Shown here piece by piece: positions 53,681 to 61,462 of a DNA stretch of 64,000 nucleotides. Where the stretch lies: assembly GCA_017983635.1 (NCBI GenBank), contig JAGOBA010000005.1, positions 1 to 64,000 on the forward strand, in the 5' to 3' direction. This DNA is from Alphaproteobacteria bacterium. Lineage in GTDB: Bacteria > Pseudomonadota > Alphaproteobacteria > Micropepsales > Micropepsaceae. The notes under the pieces are model-generated. The model did not search any database and was not told where the DNA came from. It saw only the letters and a program-made list of their open reading frames with translations. A program made the position numbers and the translations under genes. The stretch's first letter is position 1. Every line of letters begins with the position of its first letter.

Positions 53681-54331
53681 ATGACCGTTGACGCAGTCGG
53701 AGCAGCCGCCGCAGCCGCACAAACCAAAGCGCAGAAGTCGCTGAGCGGCAACTTTGACACGTTCCTGAAGCTGCTGACCACACAGCTGCAGAACCAAGAT
53801 CCGCTGGAGCCGCTCGACTCGACGAAGTTCACCGAGCAGCTCGTCTCCTATTCGCAGGTCGAACAGCAGATTGGAACGAACGCAAACCTGGCATCGCTGA
53901 TCGCGCTCTCAAAGTCCGCGGCGGGTGCCAACGCTGTGGGCTATCTGGGCAAGACTGCATTGACTGCGGGCGACGCGACGTCGCTCGACGGTGGTTCGGC
54001 GGCCTGGCGCTACGCGCTGCCGAAGGACGCAGCAACGCTCGAGCTCGCCGTCACCGATTTGAACGGCCGCGTCGTACGCACGCTCTCGGGCGGCGACAAG
54101 ACTGTCGGCACGCACGAGATCACGTGGGATGGCAAGAACAACGCCGGCACGGCCGTCGCCGACGGCACCTATCGCCTCTCCGTCATCGCCAAGACGGCCG
54201 ACGGCAAAGCGATCGATAAGGGTGTCTGGGGCATCGGCCAAGTCAAGGAAGTCGACATGTCTGGCGCCGAACCGCTGGTCTTGATCGGCAAGCGCGCCGT
54301 GAAGCTCGGCGACATCGTCGGATTGAAGTGA
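53681..54331 (+). CDS. flgD: Flagellar hook-capping/assembly protein FlgD
   Basis: Scaffold cap for hook polymerisation. The 216-aa protein has the FlgD N-terminal block LSGNFDTFLKLLTTQLQNQDPLEPLDSTKFTEQLVSYSQVEQQIGTN, followed by the FLG-FnIII-type domain (EITWDGKNNAGTAVADGTYRLSVIAK). It lies 14 bp after fliK and 94 bp before flgE. Confidence 0.95.
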   Translation: MTVDAVGAAAAAAQTKAQKSLSGNFDTFLKLLTTQLQNQDPLEPLDSTKFTEQLVSYSQVEQQIGTNANLASLIALSKSAAGANAVGYLGKTALTAGDATSLDGGSAAWRYALPKDAATLELAVTDLNGRVVRTLSGGDKTVGTHEITWDGKNNAGTAVADGTYRLSVIAKTADGKAIDKGVWGIGQVKEVDMSGAEPLVLIGKRAVKLGDIVGLK

Positions 54332-54425
54332 ACGAACGCGCGTCGCAAAGCGGCGCGCATGACGAAATGAACGAGGCGGCCAACTCGAAGAGTCCCGCTT
54401 CTCGCCGCAAAACAGGAGTGAAGTC

Positions 54426-55721
54426 ATGAGTCTCTATGGTGCGCTTTACACGGGCGTTGCAGGTCTCGCGGCGAACAGCCGCGCAATGGCCACAACCTCG
54501 ACGAACATCTCGAATGTCAACACCGTCGGCTTCAAGTCGACAAAGGCAGAGTTCTCCACGCTGTTGAGCTCGACCGGCACGCAAGGCGACTTCGCCGCGG
54601 GCGGCGTGAAGGCAATCGCGGTCCCCGAAATCACGGGCCAAGGCAACTTGCTCCAGACGAGTTCGGCAACGGATCTCGCGATCTCGGGCCAGGGTTTCTT
54701 TGTCGTCACCGACACGGCTGTGCAAAACCCGGGCGTGAGCGAATTGCTCTACACCCGCGCCGGCGCCTTCCAGAAGGACGCGAACGGCTTCCTGCGCAAT
54801 GCCGGCGGTTATTTCCTTCAAGGCTGGGCGCTGGACGTGAACGGCAACCCGCCGACCAACGCTGCCGATATGACCCTGATCAACCTCGGCCAGGTCACCG
54901 GCACCGCCTTACCGACGACGACCGCCGAGCTGCGCGCCAATCTGCAATCGAGCACGATCCCTGTCGGCGCCTACACCGCCGGCGACTTGAACTCAGGCGC
55001 CGTCCCCCCGCAGTTCGAGACCTCGATCGAAATCTACGACAGCCAGGGCTCCGCCCGCCCGGTTCGCATGGCCTTCGTCAAGACCGCGGCGAACACCTGG
55101 GCCTATGAAGCGATCTACGACGGCAACCCGGTCGACATCGGCGGCGCCAACCCGATCGCCACCGGCGCCATTACCTTCAACACCGACGGCACCGTCGCGA
55201 CGCCCACGCCCCCGACTTCGATCACGATACCGTTCGTCGCCGCATCCGGCTTGGCATCGCAGGCGATCGACTTCGACTTCGGCACGCCGGGGCTAGCCGA
55301 TGGGTTCACCCAGTTTGACACGACATCGACGCTCTACGGCACCAATATCAACGGCACGCTGTTCGGCGGCCTGAGCGGCGTTCGCGTCGACGAGCAGGGC
55401 TTCGTTATCGCCTTGTTCACGAACGGCATCGAAAAGAAAATGTACAAGCTGCCGATCGCGACCTTCCAAAACGCGGACGGCGTGAGTGCCCTGAACGGCA
55501 ACGCCTATCGCGCGTCGGTCGAATCCGGCGGCCCGTCCTTCAAGGCGGCAGACGTCGGTGGCGCAGGCTCGATCTCGAATCTCGCTTTGGAACAGTCGAC
55601 GGTCGACATCGCGCGTGAGTTCTCGAACATGATCGTCATTCAACGAGCGTACAGCGCAGCGTCGAAAATCATAACGACGGCAGACGAAATGCTCGACGAA
55701 CTCACGCGTTTGAAGCGCTAG
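54426..55721 (+). CDS. flgE: Flagellar hook protein FlgE
   Basis: Hook subunit, 431 aa. The N-terminus SLYGALYTGVAGLAANSRAMATTSTNISNVNTVGFK has the rod/hook motif, and the C-terminus LALEQSTVDIAREFSNMIVIQRAYSAASKIITTADEMLDELTRLKR is the usual helix. AGGAG lies seven bases before the ATG. A hairpin-type terminator follows (55728-55758). No separate sigma-54 site was found in the 94 bp upstream, so it depends on the fliK promoter or on a promoter I could not identify. Confidence 0.95.
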   Translation: MSLYGALYTGVAGLAANSRAMATTSTNISNVNTVGFKSTKAEFSTLLSSTGTQGDFAAGGVKAIAVPEITGQGNLLQTSSATDLAISGQGFFVVTDTAVQNPGVSELLYTRAGAFQKDANGFLRNAGGYFLQGWALDVNGNPPTNAADMTLINLGQVTGTALPTTTAELRANLQSSTIPVGAYTAGDLNSGAVPPQFETSIEIYDSQGSARPVRMAFVKTAANTWAYEAIYDGNPVDIGGANPIATGAITFNTDGTVATPTPPTSITIPFVAASGLASQAIDFDFGTPGLADGFTQFDTTSTLYGTNINGTLFGGLSGVRVDEQGFVIALFTNGIEKKMYKLPIATFQNADGVSALNGNAYRASVESGGPSFKAADVGGAGSISNLALEQSTVDIAREFSNMIVIQRAYSAASKIITTADEMLDELTRLKR

Positions 55722-55727
55722 TGACGG

Positions 55728-55758
55728 TGGGGCGTTCATACAAATGAATGCCCCATTT
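55728..55758 (+). terminator. Hairpin downstream of flgE
   Basis: A 12-bp stem TGGGGCGTTCAT/ATGAATGCCCCA with one G-T wobble and an ACAA loop (55728-55755) starts 7 bp after the flgE stop. Only TTT follows, so termination strength is uncertain. It separates the hook genes from sciP. Confidence 0.65.
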
Positions 55759-55886
55759 CGACTGGCATAGGAGTTGCTGAGAACACGGCAACGCCACGCT
55801 AACCGTTTTCCTGAACCTCGAATTCATGGGGGTTCGGTACGCTTCGTGGCAATGGGGTGTCTAAGTTTGCGAGTGCAGGAGGGCTT

Positions 55887-56168
55887 ATGGTGATGAGCGA
55901 AGAACGGCATGGCCGCGTGACGTACGTGATCGGACCCGACGGGAGTCCGTTGACGATTGCCGATTTGCCGCCGCCCAGCACAAAGCGGTGGGTAATCCGC
56001 CGCAAGGCTGAGGTCGTCGCCGCGGTCCGTGGCGGTCTGTTGAGCCTGGAAGAGGCTTGCACCCGCTATACGCTGACGGTCGAGGAATTCCTCGCCTGGC
56101 AGCGCGCGATCGACAAGTACGGCCTGGCGGGCCTGCGCACGACGCGGGTTCAGCAATACCGCAATTAG
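55887..56168 (+). CDS. sciP: SciP-type CtrA inhibitor (DUF1153)
   Basis: A 93-aa HTH protein. The sequence VTYVIGPDGSPLTIADLPPP then STKRWVIRRKAEVVAAVRGGLLSLEEACTRYTLTVEEFLAWQRAIDKYGLAGLRTTRVQQYRN matches Caulobacter SciP, which binds CtrA and stops it from recruiting RNA polymerase, restricting CtrA-activated genes to part of the cell cycle. GGAGG lies four bases before the ATG at 55887; another ATG two codons later (55893) is possible. It sits alone between two hairpins, so it has its own promoter. Confidence 0.93.
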   Translation: MVMSEERHGRVTYVIGPDGSPLTIADLPPPSTKRWVIRRKAEVVAAVRGGLLSLEEACTRYTLTVEEFLAWQRAIDKYGLAGLRTTRVQQYRN

Positions 56169-56192
56169 TCCGTAAACGGATTATTGAAATGC

Positions 56193-56228
56193 AAGGCCGG
56201 GCGTGGGTTTTCCACCGCCCGGCCTTTT
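56193..56228 (+). terminator. Rho-independent terminator of sciP
   Basis: An 11-bp stem AAGGCCGGGCG/CGCCCGGCCTT (56193-56203 and 56216-56226) extended by TGG/CCA around a bulge, followed by TTTTATGTTTT. Strong match, 24 bp after the sciP stop. Confidence 0.92.
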
Positions 56229-56369
56229 ATGTTTTGGTCACTTCTCACTAACCCGAACTTTACCGCGGCATGGGTAATTTTTGCCTATGCCAAACCGCAA
56301 GAGGCGCTCCACGCGCGTCTGTGCAGATTTGGCGCACAAGACGAATAAAGCGGTGCGGGAGCAGTTGCC

Positions 56370-58007
56370 TTGTCCGAGATACTAAAGACGATTGGCGTCG
56401 CGAGACTGTTCGCGATGGCTGGCCTCACGGCCGTCGCCGTCGGCGTGCTCATGTACGTGTCCGGCGGCATCTCCGATACGCCGAAAGCCCTGCTATTCTC
56501 GAACCTCGACCCGCGCGACTCCTCCGAGATCGCCACCCGCCTCGACGCAATGAAAGTGCCCTACGAGCTGCAGGCCGAAGGCTCGACCGTGCTCGTACCC
56601 TCCGACCAAGTGTTGAAGCTGCGCATGCAGTTTGCCGGCGACGGTCTCCCCGCCGGCGGCTCGGTCGGCTACGAAATCTTCGACCGTTCCGATACCTTCG
56701 GTCAAACGAGCTTCGTCCAGAACGTCAATCTAATCCGCGCGCTGGAAGGCGAACTCGCCCGCACAATCCGCTCGCTCTCGTCGATTTCGAACGCGCGCGT
56801 GCACTTGACGATCCCCAAGCGCGAGCTCTTCAGCGAGAAGAACCCGGAACCTGCGGCCTCCGTCGTCATCCGCGCGCGCGGCACGATCGCGGCGGCTCAA
56901 GTCCAAGCCATCCAAAACCTGATCGCCTCGGCCGTTCCCGGCATGAGCGCGAACGCCGTCACTGTCATTGACGAAAAAGGTGTGATGTTGGGCGGTGGCG
57001 CCGCCCCGGCGGGTTCGACGATCGCTCACGACGAGCGCATTGCAAGCTTCGAAGATCGTATGCGCGCCCAAGTCGAAGACATCGTGACCAGCGTCGTCGG
57101 TCCTGGCCGCGCCCGCGTGCAGATCTCGGCCGACGTCGACTACAATCGCATCACCAAGGAAAGCCAGACCTTCGATCCGGACGGTCAGGTAATCCGTTCG
57201 ACGCAATCGACCCAGGCCCAGGCCAGCAATCAAGACGGTAAAAGTGGCGGCGGCGTGACCGTGACGAACTCCCTGCCGGGCGGCGACGGCGCCGCCGGCG
57301 GCGCGAACGCCTCGTCCGACAACCGCAACGAAGAGACCATCAACTACGAAATCTCCAAGACGACCTCGACCGAGGTCCAAGAGGGCGGCCGCATCAAGCG
57401 TCTTTCCGTGGCAGTTGCCGTCGACGGCAACTACACGACCGATGACAAGGGCAACCGCACTTACCAAGCGCGCGCCGCCGAGGAAATGCAGCAGATCGAG
57501 CAGCTCGTGCGCTCGGCCATCGGCTACGACGAAAAGCGCGGCGACCAGCTGAAAGTTGTGAACCTGCGTTTCAGCCAGCCGGAGGCCGAAGTCCTGCCAC
57601 CCGCCGAAGAACCGTTCATGGGCCTCGTCAAAGAAGACTATTGGCGCATCGCGCAGTACGGCGGTCTGGGCTTCATCGCTCTGCTCCTGATCTTCTTCGT
57701 GATCCGTCCGTTGATCAAAGCACTGACCTCGCCGCAACAAGGTGGCCTGCTCGCCTCGCAAGCATTGCCCGCACCCGCGGGTGCCGCCGGCGCGCTACCC
57801 CAAGGCGCCACGATGGACGCGTTGGGCGCGCCGATCTCTGCCGGCGCTTTGCCCGCGCCGAGATCCGGCGTCCAACAGATGATCGACATTTCGCAGGTCG
57901 AAGGTCAGGTGAAGGAATCCTCCGTCCGCAAGGTCGGCGAGATTGTCGCCAAACACCCCGACGAAGCGACGTCGATCATGCGCCAATGGCTGCATGAGAC
58001 GGCATGA
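56370..58007 (+). CDS. fliF: Flagellar MS-ring protein FliF
   Basis: Forms the MS ring around the export gate. The 545-aa protein has an N-terminal membrane helix (IGVARLFAMAGLTAVAVGVLMYVSGG), the secretin-like/YscJ domain (YELQAEGSTVLVPSDQVLKLRMQFAGDGLP), RIDxxARV-type periplasmic parts and a C-terminal helix (IAQYGGLGFIALLLIFFVIRPL) with a FliG-binding tail. The start is TTG at 56370, with GGGAG eight bases upstream; the first in-frame ATG is inside the helix. First gene of the basal-body/export operon. Confidence 0.93.
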   Translation: MSEILKTIGVARLFAMAGLTAVAVGVLMYVSGGISDTPKALLFSNLDPRDSSEIATRLDAMKVPYELQAEGSTVLVPSDQVLKLRMQFAGDGLPAGGSVGYEIFDRSDTFGQTSFVQNVNLIRALEGELARTIRSLSSISNARVHLTIPKRELFSEKNPEPAASVVIRARGTIAAAQVQAIQNLIASAVPGMSANAVTVIDEKGVMLGGGAAPAGSTIAHDERIASFEDRMRAQVEDIVTSVVGPGRARVQISADVDYNRITKESQTFDPDGQVIRSTQSTQAQASNQDGKSGGGVTVTNSLPGGDGAAGGANASSDNRNEETINYEISKTTSTEVQEGGRIKRLSVAVAVDGNYTTDDKGNRTYQARAAEEMQQIEQLVRSAIGYDEKRGDQLKVVNLRFSQPEAEVLPPAEEPFMGLVKEDYWRIAQYGGLGFIALLLIFFVIRPLIKALTSPQQGGLLASQALPAPAGAAGALPQGATMDALGAPISAGALPAPRSGVQQMIDISQVEGQVKESSVRKVGEIVAKHPDEATSIMRQWLHETA

Positions 58008-58025
58008 GCACGCGGATAATCGATC

Positions 58026-59063
58026 ATGTCTAAGACACCCACACCCAAATCAGCCCGCGACGACGTCAAGAGCCTCACCGGCCCTGAGCGCGCCGCCGTG
58101 CTTTTGCTCGCCCTCGGCGACGAGCATGGCGCGCCGATCTGGAAGTCGCTCGACGACGACGAAGTCAAAGAGGTCTCCCAGGTCATGTCGAACCTGGGCA
58201 CCGTGTCCGCCTCACTCACTGAGCGGCTGATGGTCGATTTCGTTTCGCAGATCTCCTCGACCGGTTCGGTCATGGGCTCGTACGACACGACCGAGCGGTT
58301 GCTGCAGAAGTTCCTGCCCAAGGAACGCGTGGGCACCGTCATGGAAGAAATCCGTGGCCCTGCCGGCCGCACGATGTGGGACAAGCTCTCGAACGTGAAC
58401 GAGCAGGTGCTCGCAAACTACCTGAAGAACGAGTACCCGCAAACAGTCGCCGTCGTTCTGACCAAGATCAAATCCGAGCACGCCTCGCGCGTCCTCGCCG
58501 CCCTGCCGGAAGACTTCGCGCTTGAGTGCGTAGGTCGCATGCTGCGGCTCGAGTCGGTGCAAAAGGACATCCTGGACAAGGTCGAGCATACGCTGCGGCA
58601 GGAGTTCATGACGAACCTCGCCCGCACCGCCAAGCGCGACTCGCACGAACTGATGGCCGAGATCTTCAACAACTTCGACCGCCAAACCGAAGGCCGCTTT
58701 ATGACGGCACTTGAAGAGCGTAACCGCGAGGCCGCGGAGCGGATCAAGGCGCTGATGTTCACCTTCGAGGATCTTGGCAAGCTCGACTCGGGTTCGATCC
58801 AAACGCTGCTTCGCGCGATCGACAAGGACAAGCTCGGCGTCGCTCTCAAAGGCGCGTCGCCGACCCTGCGCGATCTCTTCTTCTCGAATATGTCCGAGCG
58901 CGCAGGCAAGATCCTCAAAGATGACATGGAAGGCATGGGCCCGCTGCGCTTGAAAGACGTCGATGAAGCCCAGATGGGCATGGTCAATGTCGCCAAGGAC
59001 CTCGCTGCCAAAGGCGAAATCATGATCGCTAAGGGTAACAGCGAAGACGAGCTGGTGTACTGA
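58026..59063 (+). CDS. fliG: Flagellar motor switch protein FliG
   Basis: C-ring protein converting stator force to rotation. The 345-aa protein has [20 protein letters not shown], the middle EHPQT-type motif ([27 protein letters not shown]) and the C-terminal charged-residue helix region with [26 protein letters not shown]. It lies 18 bp after fliF. Confidence 0.96.
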   Translation: MSKTPTPKSARDDVKSLTGPERAAVLLLALGDEHGAPIWKSLDDDEVKEVSQVMSNLGTVSASLTERLMVDFVSQISSTGSVMGSYDTTERLLQKFLPKERVGTVMEEIRGPAGRTMWDKLSNVNEQVLANYLKNEYPQTVAVVLTKIKSEHASRVLAALPEDFALECVGRMLRLESVQKDILDKVEHTLRQEFMTNLARTAKRDSHELMAEIFNNFDRQTEGRFMTALEERNREAAERIKALMFTFEDLGKLDSGSIQTLLRAIDKDKLGVALKGASPTLRDLFFSNMSERAGKILKDDMEGMGPLRLKDVDEAQMGMVNVAKDLAAKGEIMIAKGNSEDELVY

Positions 59064-59065
59064 TC

Positions 59066-59692
59066 ATGAGCCAGCTCCGCCCCGTCAAATTCAACTTCGA
59101 CAACGTGTTCGGCACCAAGGGTTCCGCGCAAGGCGCCGCTCCGCGCGCCCGCAGCACATACTCGTCCGACGAAGTCGAAGTAATCCGCAAGGAGACCTTT
59201 GCGCAGGGCAAAGCCGACACCGAAGCACAGGCGGGCGCGTTGCGCGCAGCCACGATGGGCGCGGTCGCGCAACGTTTGAACGCCTTGATCGGCGGCATGG
59301 ACGGCACGCTACTGACGCTACGCCAGGAAAGCGCGGCACTCGCGCTGCAAGTCGCCCGCAAGTTGGCCGAATCCGCGCTCGCCGCGTTCCCCGAGAAAGA
59401 GGTCGAAGCGCTCGTCGCCGATTGCCTGCACAAGTTGCATCGCGAGCCGCGCCTTGTCGTTCGCGTGTCGACCGCCTGCGCCGAAGCGCTGCGCGCCGAC
59501 ATCGACGCCTTGGCCGAGCAACACGGCTACACCGGCCGCGTTGTGATCCTTGCCGAACCCGCATTGACCGGCGCCGACTGCCGGGTCGAGTGGGCTGACG
59601 GCGGCATCGAACGCGATCTCGCCGAAACCTTTGCCACGATCGAACAATGCGCCGAACGCTGGCGCTCCTCCAATTCGAGTGAAGAGAGCTGA
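59066..59692 (+). CDS. fliH: Flagellar export-apparatus ATPase regulator FliH (FlbE-like)
   Basis: A 208-aa protein with a variable N-terminus (RPVKFNFDNVFGTKGS), a long coiled-coil-like middle and a C-terminal FliH/HrpE-type domain (ALQVARKLAESALAAFPEKEVEALVADCLHKLHREPRLVVRVS). It corresponds to FlbE of Caulobacter by position between fliG and fliN. It starts 2 bp after fliG and ends 2 bp before fliN. The sequence family is weakly conserved, so the call rests partly on position. Confidence 0.85.
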   Translation: MSQLRPVKFNFDNVFGTKGSAQGAAPRARSTYSSDEVEVIRKETFAQGKADTEAQAGALRAATMGAVAQRLNALIGGMDGTLLTLRQESAALALQVARKLAESALAAFPEKEVEALVADCLHKLHREPRLVVRVSTACAEALRADIDALAEQHGYTGRVVILAEPALTGADCRVEWADGGIERDLAETFATIEQCAERWRSSNSSEES

Positions 59693-59694
59693 CG

Positions 59695-60033
59695 ATGTCA
59701 CAAACAACCGACGTCACCCTGCCCGACCTGCAAACGACCGCGCCCGTCGCGGTCGATCAGCCGGTCGAACCCGAAGTTAAGCGCACGGCGAGCGATCTCG
59801 ACGCGGTGTTCAACGTCGCGGTCAACGTCTCGGCTGTGCTCGGCAAGTCGACGATGGAAGTAAGCCAACTCTTGAAGCTCGGCCGCGGCTCCGTCGTCGA
59901 ACTCGATCGCAAGATCGGCGAAGCAATCGATATCTACGTGAACGACCGCCTGGTCGCGCGCGGCGAAGTGGTTTTGGTGGAAGACAGGCTCGGCATCACC
60001 ATGACGGAAATCGTCAAGGGCGACCGGACTTAA
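59695..60033 (+). CDS. fliN: Flagellar motor switch protein FliN
   Basis: A 112-aa SpoA-domain protein of the C ring. Residues 40-112 carry the conserved block AVFNVAVNVSAVLGKSTMEVSQLLKLGRGSVVELDRKIGEAIDIYVNDRLVARGEVVLVEDRLGITMTEIV. It starts 2 bp after fliH; a 34-bp gap separates it from flbD. Confidence 0.95.
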   Translation: MSQTTDVTLPDLQTTAPVAVDQPVEPEVKRTASDLDAVFNVAVNVSAVLGKSTMEVSQLLKLGRGSVVELDRKIGEAIDIYVNDRLVARGEVVLVEDRLGITMTEIVKGDRT

Positions 60034-60067
60034 AGAACAGAAGAACGAATAATCGAAAGAACAAGCT

Positions 60068-61447
60068 ATGCGTCTTCTCATTGTCGGACAACTGAACGGC
60101 CAGATCGGCGCGGCCACCAAGATCGCGATCGCGAAGGGTGCGAAAGTTGCCCATACGACCACGATCGAACAGGCCATGGCGGAACTCCGCGACGGTCGCG
60201 GCGCCGATCTCCTGATGGTCGACGTCGCGCAACCGATCGCAGAGTTGTCGGCACGGCTTCAGGCCGAACGCATCCACGTGCCGATCGTCGCGTGCGGCAT
60301 CTCGACCGACCCGACGGCCGCCGTCGAAGCCATCAAAGGCGGCGCCAAAGAGTACATCCCCCTGCCTCCCGATGCGGCGCTCATAGCGGCGGTCCTTGCC
60401 GCCGTCGCCGAAGATAGTCACACGCTGATCTTCGAAGACAAGGCGATGGCCAATGTCATCGCGCTCGCCGAGCAGGTCGCACCCAGCGAAGCCTCGATCC
60501 TCATCACCGGTGAATCCGGTACGGGTAAAGAGGTGCTCGCCCAACATGTGCACCGCAAGTCGAATCGCGCCGACAAGCAATTCATCTCCATCAACTGCGC
60601 CGCGATCCCAGACAACCTGCTCGAGTCCGAGTTGTTCGGCCACGAAAAGGGAGCTTTTACCGGCGCCGTGGCGCGCCGCATCGGTAAGTTCGAAGAGGCC
60701 GACGGCGGCACCCTGCTGCTGGACGAAATCTCCGAGATGGACGTCCGCCTGCAGGCGAAGCTGTTGCGCGCGCTGCAAGAGCGCGTCATCGACCGCGTCG
60801 GCGGCGGCAAGCCGATCAAGGTCAACATCCGTGTCATCGCGACCTCGAACCGCGACCTCGCCCAAGCCGTACGCGACGGAACGTTCCGCGAAGACCTGCT
60901 CTATCGCCTCAACGTCGTGAACCTGAAAATTCCGCCGTTGCGCGAGCGGCCGGCCGACATTCTGGCGTTGGCCGAACACTTCACCCGCAAATATGCCGAG
61001 ACGAACGGCGTCGCGCCGCGCCCGCTGGCTGCCAGCGCCAAGACCGCGCTCGCCTCGCACAGCTGGCGCGGCAACGTCCGCGAACTCGAAAACACGATGC
61101 ATCGTGCAGTGCTGCTCGCCCAGGGCCCCGAGATCACGGAAGCAGCCATCCGCTTGCCTGACGGCTCGAAGGTCGGCGACATTGTCCCGATCACGACCCC
61201 GGCCGCGATCGCGCGCGCCGCGCAAGCCGCCGAAGCGGTCAACCGCGAAATGGTCGGCCGCACCGTCGCCGATGTCGAGCGCGACTTGATCATCCAGACG
61301 CTCGACCACTGCCTTGGCAATCGTACGCATGCCGCGAACATTCTTGGCATCTCGATCCGCACGCTACGCAACAAGTTGAAGCAGTACACCGAAGAAGGTG
61401 TGCGCGTGCCCCTGCCCGGCGGCGGTGAAGCCCGTCTCGCCTACTGA
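60068..61447 (+). CDS. flbD: Sigma-54-dependent flagellar transcriptional activator FlbD
   Basis: A 459-aa bacterial enhancer-binding protein. The N-terminal 110 residues form a receiver-like domain (MRLLIVGQLNGQIGA; ADLLMVDVAQPI). The AAA+ domain has Walker A GESGTGKE, the sigma-54-contacting GAFTGA loop and Walker B GGTLLLDEISEM. The C-terminal Fis HTH is ERDLIIQTLDHCLGNRTHAANILGISIRTLRNKLKQY. Location after fliN and before flhA copies Caulobacter flbD. It should activate the sigma-54 promoters in the fliK-flgK gap. Confidence 0.93.
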   Translation: MRLLIVGQLNGQIGAATKIAIAKGAKVAHTTTIEQAMAELRDGRGADLLMVDVAQPIAELSARLQAERIHVPIVACGISTDPTAAVEAIKGGAKEYIPLPPDAALIAAVLAAVAEDSHTLIFEDKAMANVIALAEQVAPSEASILITGESGTGKEVLAQHVHRKSNRADKQFISINCAAIPDNLLESELFGHEKGAFTGAVARRIGKFEEADGGTLLLDEISEMDVRLQAKLLRALQERVIDRVGGGKPIKVNIRVIATSNRDLAQAVRDGTFREDLLYRLNVVNLKIPPLRERPADILALAEHFTRKYAETNGVAPRPLAASAKTALASHSWRGNVRELENTMHRAVLLAQGPEITEAAIRLPDGSKVGDIVPITTPAAIARAAQAAEAVNREMVGRTVADVERDLIIQTLDHCLGNRTHAANILGISIRTLRNKLKQYTEEGVRVPLPGGGEARLAY

Positions 61448-61462
61448 GTTAGAGGTCCTTAA

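Noticed and set aside
56270-56290. Sigma-54-like GGGTAATTTTTGCC upstream of fliF
   Set aside because: The GG and GC elements are not 10 bases apart (no GG-N10-GC), and the -24 lacks TGGCAC.
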